Assembly: GCF_009931115.1 (NCBI RefSeq) | Contig: NZ_CP047491.1 | Span: 3,998,001 to 4,062,000 of the forward strand | Source of the DNA: Microbulbifer hydrolyticus | Lineage (GTDB): Bacteria; Pseudomonadota; Gammaproteobacteria; Pseudomonadales; Cellvibrionaceae | Direction of reading: 5' to 3' | Length of the DNA stretch: 64,000 nt | Shown here: positions 28,935-37,685 of the stretch, one piece after another | How the letters are laid out: each line of letters opens with the position of its first letter | Position numbering within the stretch: the stretch's first letter is position 1 | Notes under the pieces: generated by a model | Databases searched by the model: none | What the model saw: the letters and a program-made list of their open reading frames with translations, nothing else | Told to the model about the DNA's origin: nothing | Translations under genes and position numbers: made by a program

Positions 28935-30350
28935 CTAATCTCCCGCGGGGGCCACCTGTGAGGGTTGTTTGGGGGTATCGGTCTTTTTCTTCCAGCCGGG
29001 CAGATTGCCGTTGATGAAGATGAGCAGGAACACCGCTGCGCCCAGCGCCGTCCACACATCGAACATGGCGAGCATAAAACCGATCACCAGGGCACAGACC
29101 ATTTCCAGCGGCTTTTTCACCAGTGGCGCGGCCACCATGATGCAGGCGAAGGCGGTGAGTGCGAGGGTGAGCATCAGGGCGATGCCCATGATCGGTTTGA
29201 TCAGGCTGATCCAGGGCCAGCACAGGTAAATCAGCGGCAGACCGAAGCCGTAATAGGAGCCGATACCGCTGTGCAGGTTACGCATCTTGTCCTGGCCGCG
29301 GCGCCAGGTCTGGATCACCACCGCGTGCACGCCGGTCCAGAGCACGCCCTGGTAGGGAAACAGTGGCGCGAATACCGCGGAAACGGCATTGCGCAATGCC
29401 ACCGCGATTTCACTGCGCTCGAAGTTGGTGTCGATGGGGTCGTCTTCCCGCGCCGGCTGTGCGCTGTGGATCATTTCCGTACCGGTGACGAAATCTCCGA
29501 ACAGAATTACGTAGGCAACGAATGCCAGCGGCAGGACTTCCAGATACATGGACGCCGGCGGCCAGCCGATACTAAGCGGAGACACCTTGGCCAGGGTCTC
29601 CGCCACCGGCGGCAGGAACAATCCCCAACGGATGTCGAACTGGATTTCACCGACGATCACCCCCACCACTGCAGCGGCCACAAACCCCGGCAACAGACCG
29701 AGACAGCAGACGCTATCCAGCCACTTGTGGCGGGTGCGCAGATCCTGCACCGGGGCGGAGAAGGTAAACAGCAGTGACACCAGAAGTGCGGTGATGGCAC
29801 TGAAGGGATGGCTCTCGAACAGCGCCACGTCCTTGATAAACACCCGGTCTAGGGCGGATATGGCGGCACCAAAGATAATCCCCGCCTTCAACGCCACCGG
29901 CAGCGCGCTCATCATGCGGCGCGACAGTCCCGACAGACTGAACACCAGCGCTATACCCGCCAGGGTCAACGACAGTGCGGTCATCACCTGGAAGCGCTCC
30001 GGCCCCTCGGGATAGCCGCTGACGATAAAGGTGAGCACCAGCGGGAAGGCCGGGGTCAGCATGCCCGGGGCAAAGGGTTCACCGAACACCACAAACGACG
30101 CGCACAGCACTGTGTTGGCCAGCATCAGCAGTGCCAGCGCCTCCTCGAACGACAGGCCGAAGTAGCCGATCATCACCGGCGCCATGATCAGACTGGTGCC
30201 ACTGGCCACCACCAGCCCCTGCACAAACTGTGAGGGAACAAGCTTCAGGTGCAGGAAAGGTACGCGGAAAGTAAAGGGCCCCCAGCGCCAGCCGCCGGAT
30301 TTCGGGAGAGAGGAGCCCTGGCGGCCGCCCGGGGAGTTGGTCTGATCCAT
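28935..30350 (-). CDS. DUF3360-type multipass membrane transporter-like protein
   Basis: A 471-residue inner-membrane protein with about 12-14 hydrophobic segments, resembling the DUF3360 family and more distantly NCS2/SulP-type permeases. The N-terminal part (SQFVQGLVVASGTSLIMAPVMIGYFGLSFEEALALLMLANTVL) is the most recognisable. Substrate unknown. It has its own terminator and sits downstream of the HTH regulator on the same strand, 93 bases away. Confidence 0.6.
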   Translation of the reverse strand: MDQTNSPGGRQGSSLPKSGGWRWGPFTFRVPFLHLKLVPSQFVQGLVVASGTSLIMAPVMIGYFGLSFEEALALLMLANTVLCASFVVFGEPFAPGMLTPAFPLVLTFIVSGYPEGPERFQVMTALSLTLAGIALVFSLSGLSRRMMSALPVALKAGIIFGAAISALDRVFIKDVALFESHPFSAITALLVSLLFTFSAPVQDLRTRHKWLDSVCCLGLLPGFVAAAVVGVIVGEIQFDIRWGLFLPPVAETLAKVSPLSIGWPPASMYLEVLPLAFVAYVILFGDFVTGTEMIHSAQPAREDDPIDTNFERSEIAVALRNAVSAVFAPLFPYQGVLWTGVHAVVIQTWRRGQDKMRNLHSGIGSYYGFGLPLIYLCWPWISLIKPIMGIALMLTLALTAFACIMVAAPLVKKPLEMVCALVIGFMLAMFDVWTALGAAVFLLIFINGNLPGWKKKTDTPKQPSQVAPAGD

Positions 30351-30443
30351 CGCTTTGCGCTCGTTATTGTTTTATCAACAACCAGCTTAGGCATGGCTCA
30401 GGGCGCGGGCCATTATTTGTCAGGTAATATGCCCGACAGCCTT

Positions 30444-31325
30444 CTATTCCGGCACCTGCGCGTGCATCAGGGGGCGGTACAGCAGCGGGTGATCCGACGG
30501 CACCGCTTCCAGTTCCAGATCAGTGACCACCCGCTTGCCGTCGTCGCGGTAGATCCTGCCCACCAGCAGCCGCGGCTGCACCAGTTGGGAGGTGGAAGAC
30601 AGGGTGTCGTTGTACACGGTGAGGTTCACCACGCCCTCATCGGTATTCAGCGCCAGCGGGTAATCGCTGGTGTGGATAAGTCTGCGCGCCAGCTGCCGCC
30701 AGTTGTCCGGCAGGGTGCCGTTGGCCTCCAGTCGTTCCAGCATGGCCCAGCCACTGGGATCGTCGCTCTGCAGGGTTTCCATGGCCAGGTACAGGGCAAG
30801 GCCACAAGAGAGCGCCATACCGTTGTGCAGCTGCGGGCGCAGGCCATTGGGGCTCATTACCAGCTCGTACATGTTGGGTTCTTCCAGCAGCGCCGGATCG
30901 ACCCTGGGCAGGAAGAACGCCAGCCAGGCGCGGTTCACCGCAATCACACGGCCGAAGTTGTCCAGCGCGAACGCGGGTTCCGGCTCGGCGCGACGCATGG
31001 CGTTCTGCATGGATTTGTTCATCCACACCGCCAGCTCCGGGGTCTCGAATACCGACTGATCGGCCGAGAATCCCGCCGCCGTCAGCAGGTAGGCGCGGTC
31101 GCGGGAACTCAGGCCAAAGCAGTCCGCCAGCGCCGCGGCCACCAGACGCGAGGGCTGGGAGCGCCCGGTCTCGAGAAAGCTGATATGGCGGGTGGAAACG
31201 CCGAGATCCTCCGACAACTGCTCCTGGGACATCCCGAGGGTTTTGCGCCAGAAGTGCATCATGCGCCCGAAGGCGCTCTCGCTGCGGGATTGATCCGCCA
31301 GGCTGGGCGATGTGTTGGTCTTCAT
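30444..31325 (-). CDS. HTH-type regulator, XRE family with MmyB-like ligand domain
   Basis: A 293-residue regulator. An XRE-type helix-turn-helix occupies roughly residues 20-70 (MSQEQLSEDLGVSTRHISFLETGRSQPS). It is followed by an MmyB-type ligand-binding domain containing NKSMQNAMRR, VNRAWLAFF and LYRPLMHAQVPE. The start at 31325 (MKTNTSPS) gives a sensible length. It is divergent from rep and upstream of the DUF3360 gene; control of that transporter is only inferred. Confidence 0.8.
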   Translation of the reverse strand: MKTNTSPSLADQSRSESAFGRMMHFWRKTLGMSQEQLSEDLGVSTRHISFLETGRSQPSRLVAAALADCFGLSSRDRAYLLTAAGFSADQSVFETPELAVWMNKSMQNAMRRAEPEPAFALDNFGRVIAVNRAWLAFFLPRVDPALLEEPNMYELVMSPNGLRPQLHNGMALSCGLALYLAMETLQSDDPSGWAMLERLEANGTLPDNWRQLARRLIHTSDYPLALNTDEGVVNLTVYNDTLSSTSQLVQPRLLVGRIYRDDGKRVVTDLELEAVPSDHPLLYRPLMHAQVPE

Positions 31326-31516
31326 AGTGCGGACCTGCGTTATCGGTTGTTCTTCTATTGTCTCCCCGAGGGAGGGCTTCTCGTCGTCGCGTTGGTCAAT
31401 ATAAATCCAATACCGGGCGCAGCCAACCCGGAGTGCGGCTGGTAGAATCACGATCTTTGTCGACACAATTCAGTGGCCCCCAGTGGCCCCCAGCAGTACC
31501 CGACCCAGTTGCCACT

Positions 31517-33550
31517 ATGACCAAACTCAATCCCCGCCAGTCGGAAGCCGTAAAGTACATCGACGGTCCCTGTCTGGTACTGGCCGGTGCCGGCTCCGGC
31601 AAAACCAGTGTGATTACGCGGAAAATCGCCTATCTGATCGAACAATGCGGCTATCAGGCGCGAAATATCGCCGCACTGACATTTACCAACAAGGCCGCGC
31701 GGGAGATGAAGGAACGGGTTGGCAAGCTGATCACCGGCCCCGACGGCAAGAAATCCAAGGCCTCCCACGGCCTCACCGTGTCCACCTTCCACAACCTCGG
31801 GCTGAATATCCTGCGCAAGGAGTACCGCGCCGCCGGCTTCAAACCCGGTTTTTCCATTTTCGACTCGGAGGACGCCCGCAGCCTGATCAAGGAACTGATG
31901 CTGCGCGACGGCGACCTGGACACCGACCTGCTGGACCGGGTACAGAACCAGATCTCCAACTGGAAGAACGACATGCTGTCTCCGCGCCAGGCACTGGAGC
32001 AGGCCCAGAGCCCGGGCGAGCAGGCGATGGCGGTGGCCTATGGCCGCTACTGTGACGCCCTCAAGGCCTACAACTCGGTCGACTTCGACGACCTGATCAT
32101 GATCCCGGTGCAGCTGTTCGACACCGACCCCGAGTTACTGCAGCGCTGGCGCAGGAAAATCCGCTACCTGCTGGTGGATGAGTATCAGGACACCAACAGC
32201 TCCCAGTACCTGCTGGTAAAAATGCTGGTGGGCAGCCGCGGCGGCCTCACCGTGGTGGGTGACGACGACCAGTCCATCTACGCCTGGCGCGGCGCGCGCC
32301 CGGAGAACATGAGTCAGCTGAAGCAGGATTACCCCAACCTGCGCCTGATCAAGCTGGAACAGAACTACCGCTCCACCAGCCGTATCCTCAAGGTGGCCAA
32401 CCACCTGATCGCCCACAACCCGCACGAATTCGACAAGGCGCTGTGGTCCGACAAGGGGCTCGGCGACGAGATCCGCATACTCAAGGTGGCCAACGAAAAC
32501 GAGGAAGCGGAGCGGGTGGCCAACGAGATCTTTCTGCAGAAGGCCCGTCGCGGCTGCAAGTTTATGGACTTTGCGGTGCTCTACCGGGGCAACCACCAGG
32601 CGCGGCTGATCGAGATGAAGCTGCAGGAAAACCAGATTCCCTACCAGATGTCCGGCGGTACGAGCTTTTTCGCGCGCGCCGAAATCAAGGACGTGATGGC
32701 CTACCTGCGCCTGCTGGTGAACCCGGACGACGACAACGCCTTTCTGCGCATCATCAACACCCCGCGCCGCCAGATCGGCACCAGCAGCCTGGAGGCTCTG
32801 GGCAACTACGCCAAGGGACGCGAGATCTCCATGCTGCGCGCCTGCTCAGAGATGGGCTTCAAGGAGCACATCACCGAAGCGGGCTACGAGCGACTCGACC
32901 GCTTCTCCCACTGGCTGGAGGGCGTAGCGCGCAACTGTCGCGACAACAGCCCGGAAACCGCCCTGCGGGAAATGCTCGACGATATCGACTATGCCGGCTG
33001 GCTCTCACAAAACGCCAGCAGCGAGAAAGTCGCCGAAAAGCGTATGGAGAATGTCTACTGGCTACTGGATAGCCTGATGAAGACCATGGAGGGCACCGAC
33101 GATGAGCTGGAGCAGGACGTGCGACTGGAACAGGCCATTTCCAAGCTGATCCTGCGCGACATGCTCGACCGCCAGGAAGAGGAGGAAGCCACTGACAAGG
33201 TCAGCCTGATGACCCTGCACGCCTCCAAAGGCCTGGAGTACCCGCATGTGTTCATGATCGGCATGGAAGAAAACCTGTTGCCGCACCGCAACAGCATCGA
33301 GGACGACAATATCCAGGAAGAGCGCCGCCTCACCTATGTGGGCATCACCCGCGCGCAGAAAACCCTGACCATGACCCTGGCCGGCAAGCGCAAGATGTTC
33401 GGCGAAAACCAGGACACCACCCCCAGCCGCTTCCTGGAGGAGCTGCCGGAAGAGGACTGCCTGTTTGAAGGGTTTGGCAAGGCGACGCCGGAACAGAACC
33501 AGGCCAAGGGTGAGGAAATGCTGGGATCGCTGCTCAGCATGTTTGACTGA
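31517..33550 (+). CDS. rep: ATP-dependent DNA helicase Rep
   Basis: A 677-residue 3'-5' SF1 helicase that helps replication forks pass bound proteins. The ATG at 31517 (MTKLNPRQSEAVKYIDGP) fits the Rep N-terminus. Walker A is GAGSGKT at residues 24-30, motif II is LVDEYQDTN, motif III GDDDQSIYAWRGA, and later TLHASKGLEYPHVFMIGMEE and YVGITRAQKTL are present. Length matches E. coli Rep (673). Confidence 0.96.
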   Translation: MTKLNPRQSEAVKYIDGPCLVLAGAGSGKTSVITRKIAYLIEQCGYQARNIAALTFTNKAAREMKERVGKLITGPDGKKSKASHGLTVSTFHNLGLNILRKEYRAAGFKPGFSIFDSEDARSLIKELMLRDGDLDTDLLDRVQNQISNWKNDMLSPRQALEQAQSPGEQAMAVAYGRYCDALKAYNSVDFDDLIMIPVQLFDTDPELLQRWRRKIRYLLVDEYQDTNSSQYLLVKMLVGSRGGLTVVGDDDQSIYAWRGARPENMSQLKQDYPNLRLIKLEQNYRSTSRILKVANHLIAHNPHEFDKALWSDKGLGDEIRILKVANENEEAERVANEIFLQKARRGCKFMDFAVLYRGNHQARLIEMKLQENQIPYQMSGGTSFFARAEIKDVMAYLRLLVNPDDDNAFLRIINTPRRQIGTSSLEALGNYAKGREISMLRACSEMGFKEHITEAGYERLDRFSHWLEGVARNCRDNSPETALREMLDDIDYAGWLSQNASSEKVAEKRMENVYWLLDSLMKTMEGTDDELEQDVRLEQAISKLILRDMLDRQEEEEATDKVSLMTLHASKGLEYPHVFMIGMEENLLPHRNSIEDDNIQEERRLTYVGITRAQKTLTMTLAGKRKMFGENQDTTPSRFLEELPEEDCLFEGFGKATPEQNQAKGEEMLGSLLSMFD

Positions 33551-33606
33551 GGGGCCGAAGGCGCATGGAGCAGCAGCCGCGGCAGCCCACATGACAACCA
33601 GAAAGC

Positions 33607-33636
33607 AAAAAGGCCGCTCCCGGAGCGGCCTTTTTT
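33607..33636. terminator. Bidirectional terminator between rep and cytochrome c
   Basis: AAAAGGCCGCTCC / GGAGCGGCCTTTTTT hairpin lies between the two convergent genes, with T-rich or A-rich flanks suited to both directions. Confidence 0.88.
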
Positions 33637-33659
33637 ATGGTTACAGAGTAAGCGATCGC

Positions 33660-34079
33660 TTACTTGCTGTTTTCCACCATGTAGTCGACAGCAGCTTTCA
33701 CTTCGTCATCGCTGCAGTCCATGCACAGGCCACGGGCCGGCATCGCGTTGAAGCCATTGATCGCGTGAGTGTACAGGGTATCGATGCCCTTCTCGGCACG
33801 CGGTGCCCAGGCTGCCGCATCGGCGAACTTGGGTGCGCCCGCGGCACCGGTGCCGTGACAGCTGAAACAGGCCCCTTTGTACACTTCTTCACCGCTGCGT
33901 GTACCACCGGAGGAAGCGCTGGCTGCCGGCGCTGCCGCCGCACACTCATCGCCCTTCATGCAGGTCTTGCCCGCCGGCGCCAGACGCTCAGCGATCTGCT
34001 CATCAACAGACTGAGCCACGGCTACTGCCGCACCAGCCACTACGGCCAGTGCCGCTACAAAATTCATTACAACTTTCAT
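33660..34079 (-). CDS. Cytochrome c5 family protein
   Basis: A 139-residue periplasmic c-type cytochrome. A signal peptide (MKVVMNFVAALAVVAGAAVAVA) leads to a single heme motif CFSCH, with a methionine-ligand region near FNAMPARG. The C-terminal GLCMDCSDDEVKAAVDYMVE has the extra cysteine pair typical of cytochrome c5. It carries electrons in respiration; the partner is unknown. Confidence 0.9.
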   Translation of the reverse strand: MKVVMNFVAALAVVAGAAVAVAQSVDEQIAERLAPAGKTCMKGDECAAAAPAASASSGGTRSGEEVYKGACFSCHGTGAAGAPKFADAAAWAPRAEKGIDTLYTHAINGFNAMPARGLCMDCSDDEVKAAVDYMVENSK

Positions 34080-34224
34080 CCATTCCCCCTAAAGGCCCTA
34101 GCCGGCCCGCAGATTCCGGCGATTTCGCCACAAACCTCTACCAATCAGCGGCGCATTATAAGCATAGCGCCCGCCGCTGCGAAGGCCTGCGCAGCAATAG
34201 TCCACCCTCACCGGCCATTTCCCT

Positions 34225-34252
34225 TTGCCCTGCCACACCCCTTCTGTATAAT
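34225..34252 (+). promoter_or_regulatory. Sigma-70 promoter of tRNA-Arg
   Basis: TTGCCC, 16 bases, TATAAT, followed by a GC-rich discriminator, 48 bases before the mature tRNA start; a typical stringently controlled tRNA promoter. Confidence 0.75.
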
Positions 34253-34299
34253 CCGCCTCCGCGCCGGGGTTACTAACCCCCTGAAATTTGGCGCAATTT

Positions 34300-34376
<77 letters not shown>

Positions 34377-34383
34377 TATACAA

Positions 34384-34410
34384 AAAAGGCCACCCAACGG
34401 GTGGCCTTTT
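34384..34410 (+). terminator. Rho-independent terminator after tRNA-Arg
   Basis: AAAAGGCCACCC, AAC loop, GGGTGGCCTTTT, starting 8 bases after the tRNA 3' end. Confidence 0.85.
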
Positions 34411-34783
34411 CTTCGTCGGTGCCAAGCCAGCCGCCACAAGAGGCGGACCAACATTGGCAATGTCAAACTTGGCACATCCCCACTCGCCCTAGGCCTGCTC
34501 CCGTTTCTTGGCCCCGCAGCTCGAATTTCGCTCTGAGTCCAACTTGAAGCGGCGCTGATAGCGGGTGATTTGAATGTGACTGTTACTAGGTCCTGGAGGG
34601 CTCGACATACTGACGACACCGTGCCCTCCCTTCCCTAAGACCAGCTATAACCACTGATTCGTCACCAGGGGATACGAAAAGCGAACCCCGTCAATCGTAG
34701 TAGCGGGAAGACTCGATGAGATAGACTGGCTCAGAGAAGCGTGCCACCTAGTGAGTTATTTTCAATGTATTGAATGTAGATAT
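34411..34783. other. Gene-free left part of the tRNA-Arg interval
   Basis: About 370 bases with no convincing coding frame. Composition falls towards AT-rich from about 34,740. I found no integrase, transposase or inverted-repeat ends here. Confidence 0.5.
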
Positions 34784-35719
34784 TTAAAGGCCTAGATTCG
34801 ACATGTGAAATCGATGAACACGCTGCAGCAGCTTAAAAAATCGGTCGCGCGGAAAATGTTCGATATTTTGCAACAGCAAGGCCATTGATGCTAATAGATA
34901 GCCTTCCGAATCATGCATATCACATTCGAGGAGGTCGCAGGCTTTTTTGACTTCGATCGAGTAAGCATTGCCGCGCACACGTAAATCAATACAAATTTTG
35001 ACAAGGTCAAATATAGCGATACCTTTAAGATTTGAACCAGCCCAATCAATAACAGAGATTTTATACTTGTTATCTTTGGCATTTAATACATTTCCAACCC
35101 AAAGGTCATTATGGGCCATAGTAAAGACTGGCTTCCAGCTTTGGCTTTCGATTTTACCGATGAAATTATGGACTCTTTTATCCAGCGTTCCTTTTATCTC
35201 TTCAGATGATTGAAGCGCCTTAAGCGGGCTTATAAATACTTCTTCAAGCTCGGCATTCAAAGGTTTTTGTATGGTTTGATGGGTAGCGTTATGCAGCCAG
35301 GAAAGTATTTTTTTTCTCAGCGAATAACGTTGAAGTCGACCTAATATTTTATTTCCACTTAGTGGTTTTCTGTAAGGCCATAGTGCGAAGTTAAGACCGT
35401 TGATATCGCCATAGTCTAAAGGTGCCAACACCGCTTTCTTTTCGTCTCCCTGCAGGCTGGCTCGAATGTTACTCACTCGTTCGGCGCTTCTCCCTGCAAG
35501 ATTACCAAACTCAGTCTTGCCGCAAATCAACACGGCTTCCGGTATTCTTTGCTTATTAAAAAGTAGAAATTTTGCTGTATCGTCTAGAACGGCTTTCGGC
35601 GCAGCAAGTGGCTTGATGTGCTCGATATCCCAATCATTCAGATTTTTTTTAATAATGGGAGAGAGTTTTTCTATTGCCTCGCTAGGCGCCAGTCCTTGCT
35701 CCATTAACAGAGTCTCCAT
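34784..35719 (-). CDS. Phosphotransferase of the APH/choline-kinase fold
   Basis: A 311-residue protein with an eukaryotic-like kinase C-lobe: the Brenner motif is MAHNDLWVGN (H203, D205, N210) and the metal-binding DFG-like motif is VIDWAGS (D225). These fit the aminoglycoside/choline phosphotransferase fold. The N-lobe is divergent and I see no glycine-rich loop. The substrate is unknown; similar proteins occur in small-molecule and glycan modification. The gene is clearly AT-richer than neighbours and lies between an intact and a broken tRNA-Arg, suggesting transfer. Starts at residue 1 or 6 are both possible. Confidence 0.7.
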   Translation of the reverse strand: METLLMEQGLAPSEAIEKLSPIIKKNLNDWDIEHIKPLAAPKAVLDDTAKFLLFNKQRIPEAVLICGKTEFGNLAGRSAERVSNIRASLQGDEKKAVLAPLDYGDINGLNFALWPYRKPLSGNKILGRLQRYSLRKKILSWLHNATHQTIQKPLNAELEEVFISPLKALQSSEEIKGTLDKRVHNFIGKIESQSWKPVFTMAHNDLWVGNVLNAKDNKYKISVIDWAGSNLKGIAIFDLVKICIDLRVRGNAYSIEVKKACDLLECDMHDSEGYLLASMALLLQNIEHFPRDRFFKLLQRVHRFHMSNLGL

Positions 35720-35894
35720 TCTCTAAGGATATATTCGCGAAAATTTGCTTCGCAGAATCTCGTCCAGGCATTTGACGTAACACTAGCTACACGCTAGATT
35801 GGTCGATAATGACCCAGGTGCACGATTTTGTCCAGAATGGCGGCTCTACACTACGCCCGCATATGGTGAACCCTATTTAAGGGTTCTGCACAAC

Positions 35895-36095
35895 CTATGA
35901 TTTTCTGTGGGCGATTAGATTTATACGCTGAAATATAGTTTTACTCGATCGCTTGATAGACTTAGTAAAAGTGCGAATATCGATAATTGGCTTCGCGGCC
36001 TCTTGGCCTTTGGCGGTATCATTCGCAGCCTGAGAGAGTGAAGCCTCCAGTCTCATAAGGCTAACATCTGCAGGTGAAAGCTTCATAATAAGCAC
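35895..36095 (-). CDS. Small hypothetical protein in the AT-rich interval
   Basis: A possible 66-residue protein starting with GTG or an internal ATG (MKLSPADVSLMRLE). It is basic at the C-terminus and has no recognised motif. There is no strong ribosome site. It may be real or a chance frame. Confidence 0.3.
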   Translation of the reverse strand: MLIMKLSPADVSLMRLEASLSQAANDTAKGQEAAKPIIDIRTFTKSIKRSSKTIFQRINLIAHRKS

Positions 36096-36394
36096 CGTTT
36101 TCGCTTAAGTTATTTTACTTAGGCTTTAGTATCGGCTTTGAGTATTACCGTTGCGTAAAAAAACCTTTAAGTTTATGTGAAGGTTGCGTCTTGATCCGGG
36201 CTCAACCCAAATCGAGCCTAATATGGCCCGGCCTGCGTTTGCAGCAGCCTTAGTTGAAGGTTGCGGATGCCTAAGTGGGATTTGTATCAGCCAACTCTTT
36301 TTGGCTACGGTATTCTGAATATTCCAGTATTTATCTGCCGCCGCACTTGGCGGTAATCCTTGGCGCAAATTTACCCCCCCCTAGGCCAAACAGG
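36096..36394. other. Intergenic stretch before the broken tRNA copy
   Basis: About 300 bases. The only notable point is TTGGCGCAAATTT near 36,360, which resembles the TTTGGCGCAATTT just upstream of the intact tRNA-Arg and hints that flanking DNA was duplicated with the tRNA. Confidence 0.4.
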
Positions 36395-36507
36395 CCGCCC
36401 GTAGTTCAGCTGGATAGAGCGTCGCCCTCCGGAGGCGAAGGTCAGGGGTTCGAGCCGGAGGCGCGCAGCGCCGGAGACCAGCAACCGCAGGGAGCTAATC
36501 CTCTCGG
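36395..36507 (+). pseudogene. Broken tRNA-Arg(CCG) copy with T-loop insertion
   Basis: The first 59 bases repeat the intact tRNA-Arg with two changes (C to T in the D-arm, A to G in the T-stem). The sequence is cut in the T-loop after TTCGA by 44 extra bases and then resumes with ATCCTCTCGG. The last four acceptor bases, the discriminator and CCA are absent (TCGACG follows). It cannot make a normal tRNA. Confidence 0.85.
36454..36497 (+). other. 44-bp insertion in the T-loop of the tRNA-Arg copy
   Basis: Inserted between TTCGA and ATCC. It contains a hairpin GGCGC-GCA-GCGCC at 36460-36472 and a purine-rich remainder. The boundary is ambiguous by one A. It may be a small mobile or repeat element; no second copy was recognised in this window. 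Confidence 0.55.
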
Positions 36508-36690
36508 TCGACGTCTCTCAATTTAGCCCATTCGACCAATCCCCATGCTCCACTCACAAAGGCATAACACTACACAGCCGCGACCAAACAAAGCGAATAC
36601 TCTCTCCCTCCGTGACCGCCTCTATATTTACCCGAAACGGCAAGCGCTAAAATACCCTCTTATTATCCTCAACCTCCATCACCGGAAAAC

Positions 36691-37380
36691 ATGGCTCGCC
36701 CAAAGTACATATTCCAGCGCACCGTCAAACTCGCTCTATGGCTGGGCACCGCTTTTGCTGTCACCAGTACACTGCTGGTACTCACACTCCGCTGGGTCAA
36801 CCCGCCCTCCTCCATGGTCATTCAGCACTGGCAAATTGAGCACGGCCGCAACGCGCAACAGGTATGGCAACCGCTGGAAAATATTTCGCCCAACCTGCAA
36901 ATGGCGGTCATCGCTGCGGAGGACCAGAAGTTCCCGCAGCATTTCGGATTCGACTTCGGCTCGCTGCAAAAAGCCTTCAGTGAAAACCGCAAGCGCACCC
37001 GTGGTGCCAGCACCATCACCCAGCAGACGGCCAAAAATTTGTTTTTGTGGAACGGGCGCAGCTATGTACGCAAAGGCTTGGAAGCCTGGTTTACCCTGCT
37101 AATGGAGCTGCTGTGGCCGAAGCAGCGAATTCTGGAGGTGTACCTGAATATTGCCGAATTCGACGAGGGTGTTTATGGCGCAGAAGCCGCGGCGCGTCAC
37201 CATTTCGGCAATTCTGCCCGGCACCTCAGCCGCTGGCAGTCCGGACTGCTGGCAGCCGTACTGCCGAGCCCCAGACGCATGTCGGCCAGCTACCCATCCG
37301 AGTATGTACAGGGCCGTGCCCATACCATCAACCGCCAGGCGCGACAGCTGGGCGGCGCTCGCTATGTCGATTCGCTGTAA
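36691..37380 (+). CDS. mtgA: Monofunctional peptidoglycan transglycosylase
   Basis: A 229-residue GT51 enzyme that polymerises lipid II into glycan strands. An N-terminal transmembrane anchor (residues 10-32) precedes GT51 motifs: AAEDQKFPQHFGFD with the catalytic Glu, RGASTITQQTAKNLFLW, and KQRILEVYLNIAEFDEGVYGAEAAARHHF. Length is typical for MtgA and there is no transpeptidase domain. Confidence 0.95.
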   Translation: MARPKYIFQRTVKLALWLGTAFAVTSTLLVLTLRWVNPPSSMVIQHWQIEHGRNAQQVWQPLENISPNLQMAVIAAEDQKFPQHFGFDFGSLQKAFSENRKRTRGASTITQQTAKNLFLWNGRSYVRKGLEAWFTLLMELLWPKQRILEVYLNIAEFDEGVYGAEAAARHHFGNSARHLSRWQSGLLAAVLPSPRRMSASYPSEYVQGRAHTINRQARQLGGARYVDSL

Positions 37381-37685
37381 ATGTAAAAGCCGGGTAGCCT
37401 TCGTTATTACCACGATACTTCTGCCGATAGGTTCATTGCATTCAACGAAACGCTGGCCACTCGCCGCGCAAGCGGTCTAACTCACCTTCTTCTCGCCCCT
37501 CCTATACACACTCTTTCCACAACCTTTATCGACAGCCGGGGTTACCCACAGTTTCTCGGGGCAGACCTGTGAATATCGACTGGATATCCCCCAGCACCCT
37601 CGCCATGCCACACGCTCCGCAAAGCGGTCGAAATTACGCCACCTTGCGGATAACATCGACCCATAATGTAAAACCGGTATCCCCA
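37381..37685. other. Intergenic region after mtgA
   Basis: About 305 bases with no convincing gene, terminator or strong promoter. It must contain the promoter of the MORN/C13 lipoprotein gene. Confidence 0.45.

Noticed and set aside
36126-36368. 80-codon minus-strand frame in the AT-rich interval
   Set aside because: No ribosome site, no motif and no coding-like composition.
34377-36394. Integrase-driven island with classic attL/attR
   Set aside because: No integrase gene, and the second tRNA copy keeps the 5' part and loses the 3' end, the opposite of the usual integration product.
36275-36526. 83-codon frame crossing the broken tRNA copy
   Set aside because: It contains the familiar translated-tRNA string [13 protein letters not shown] and is a tRNA artefact, not a protein.
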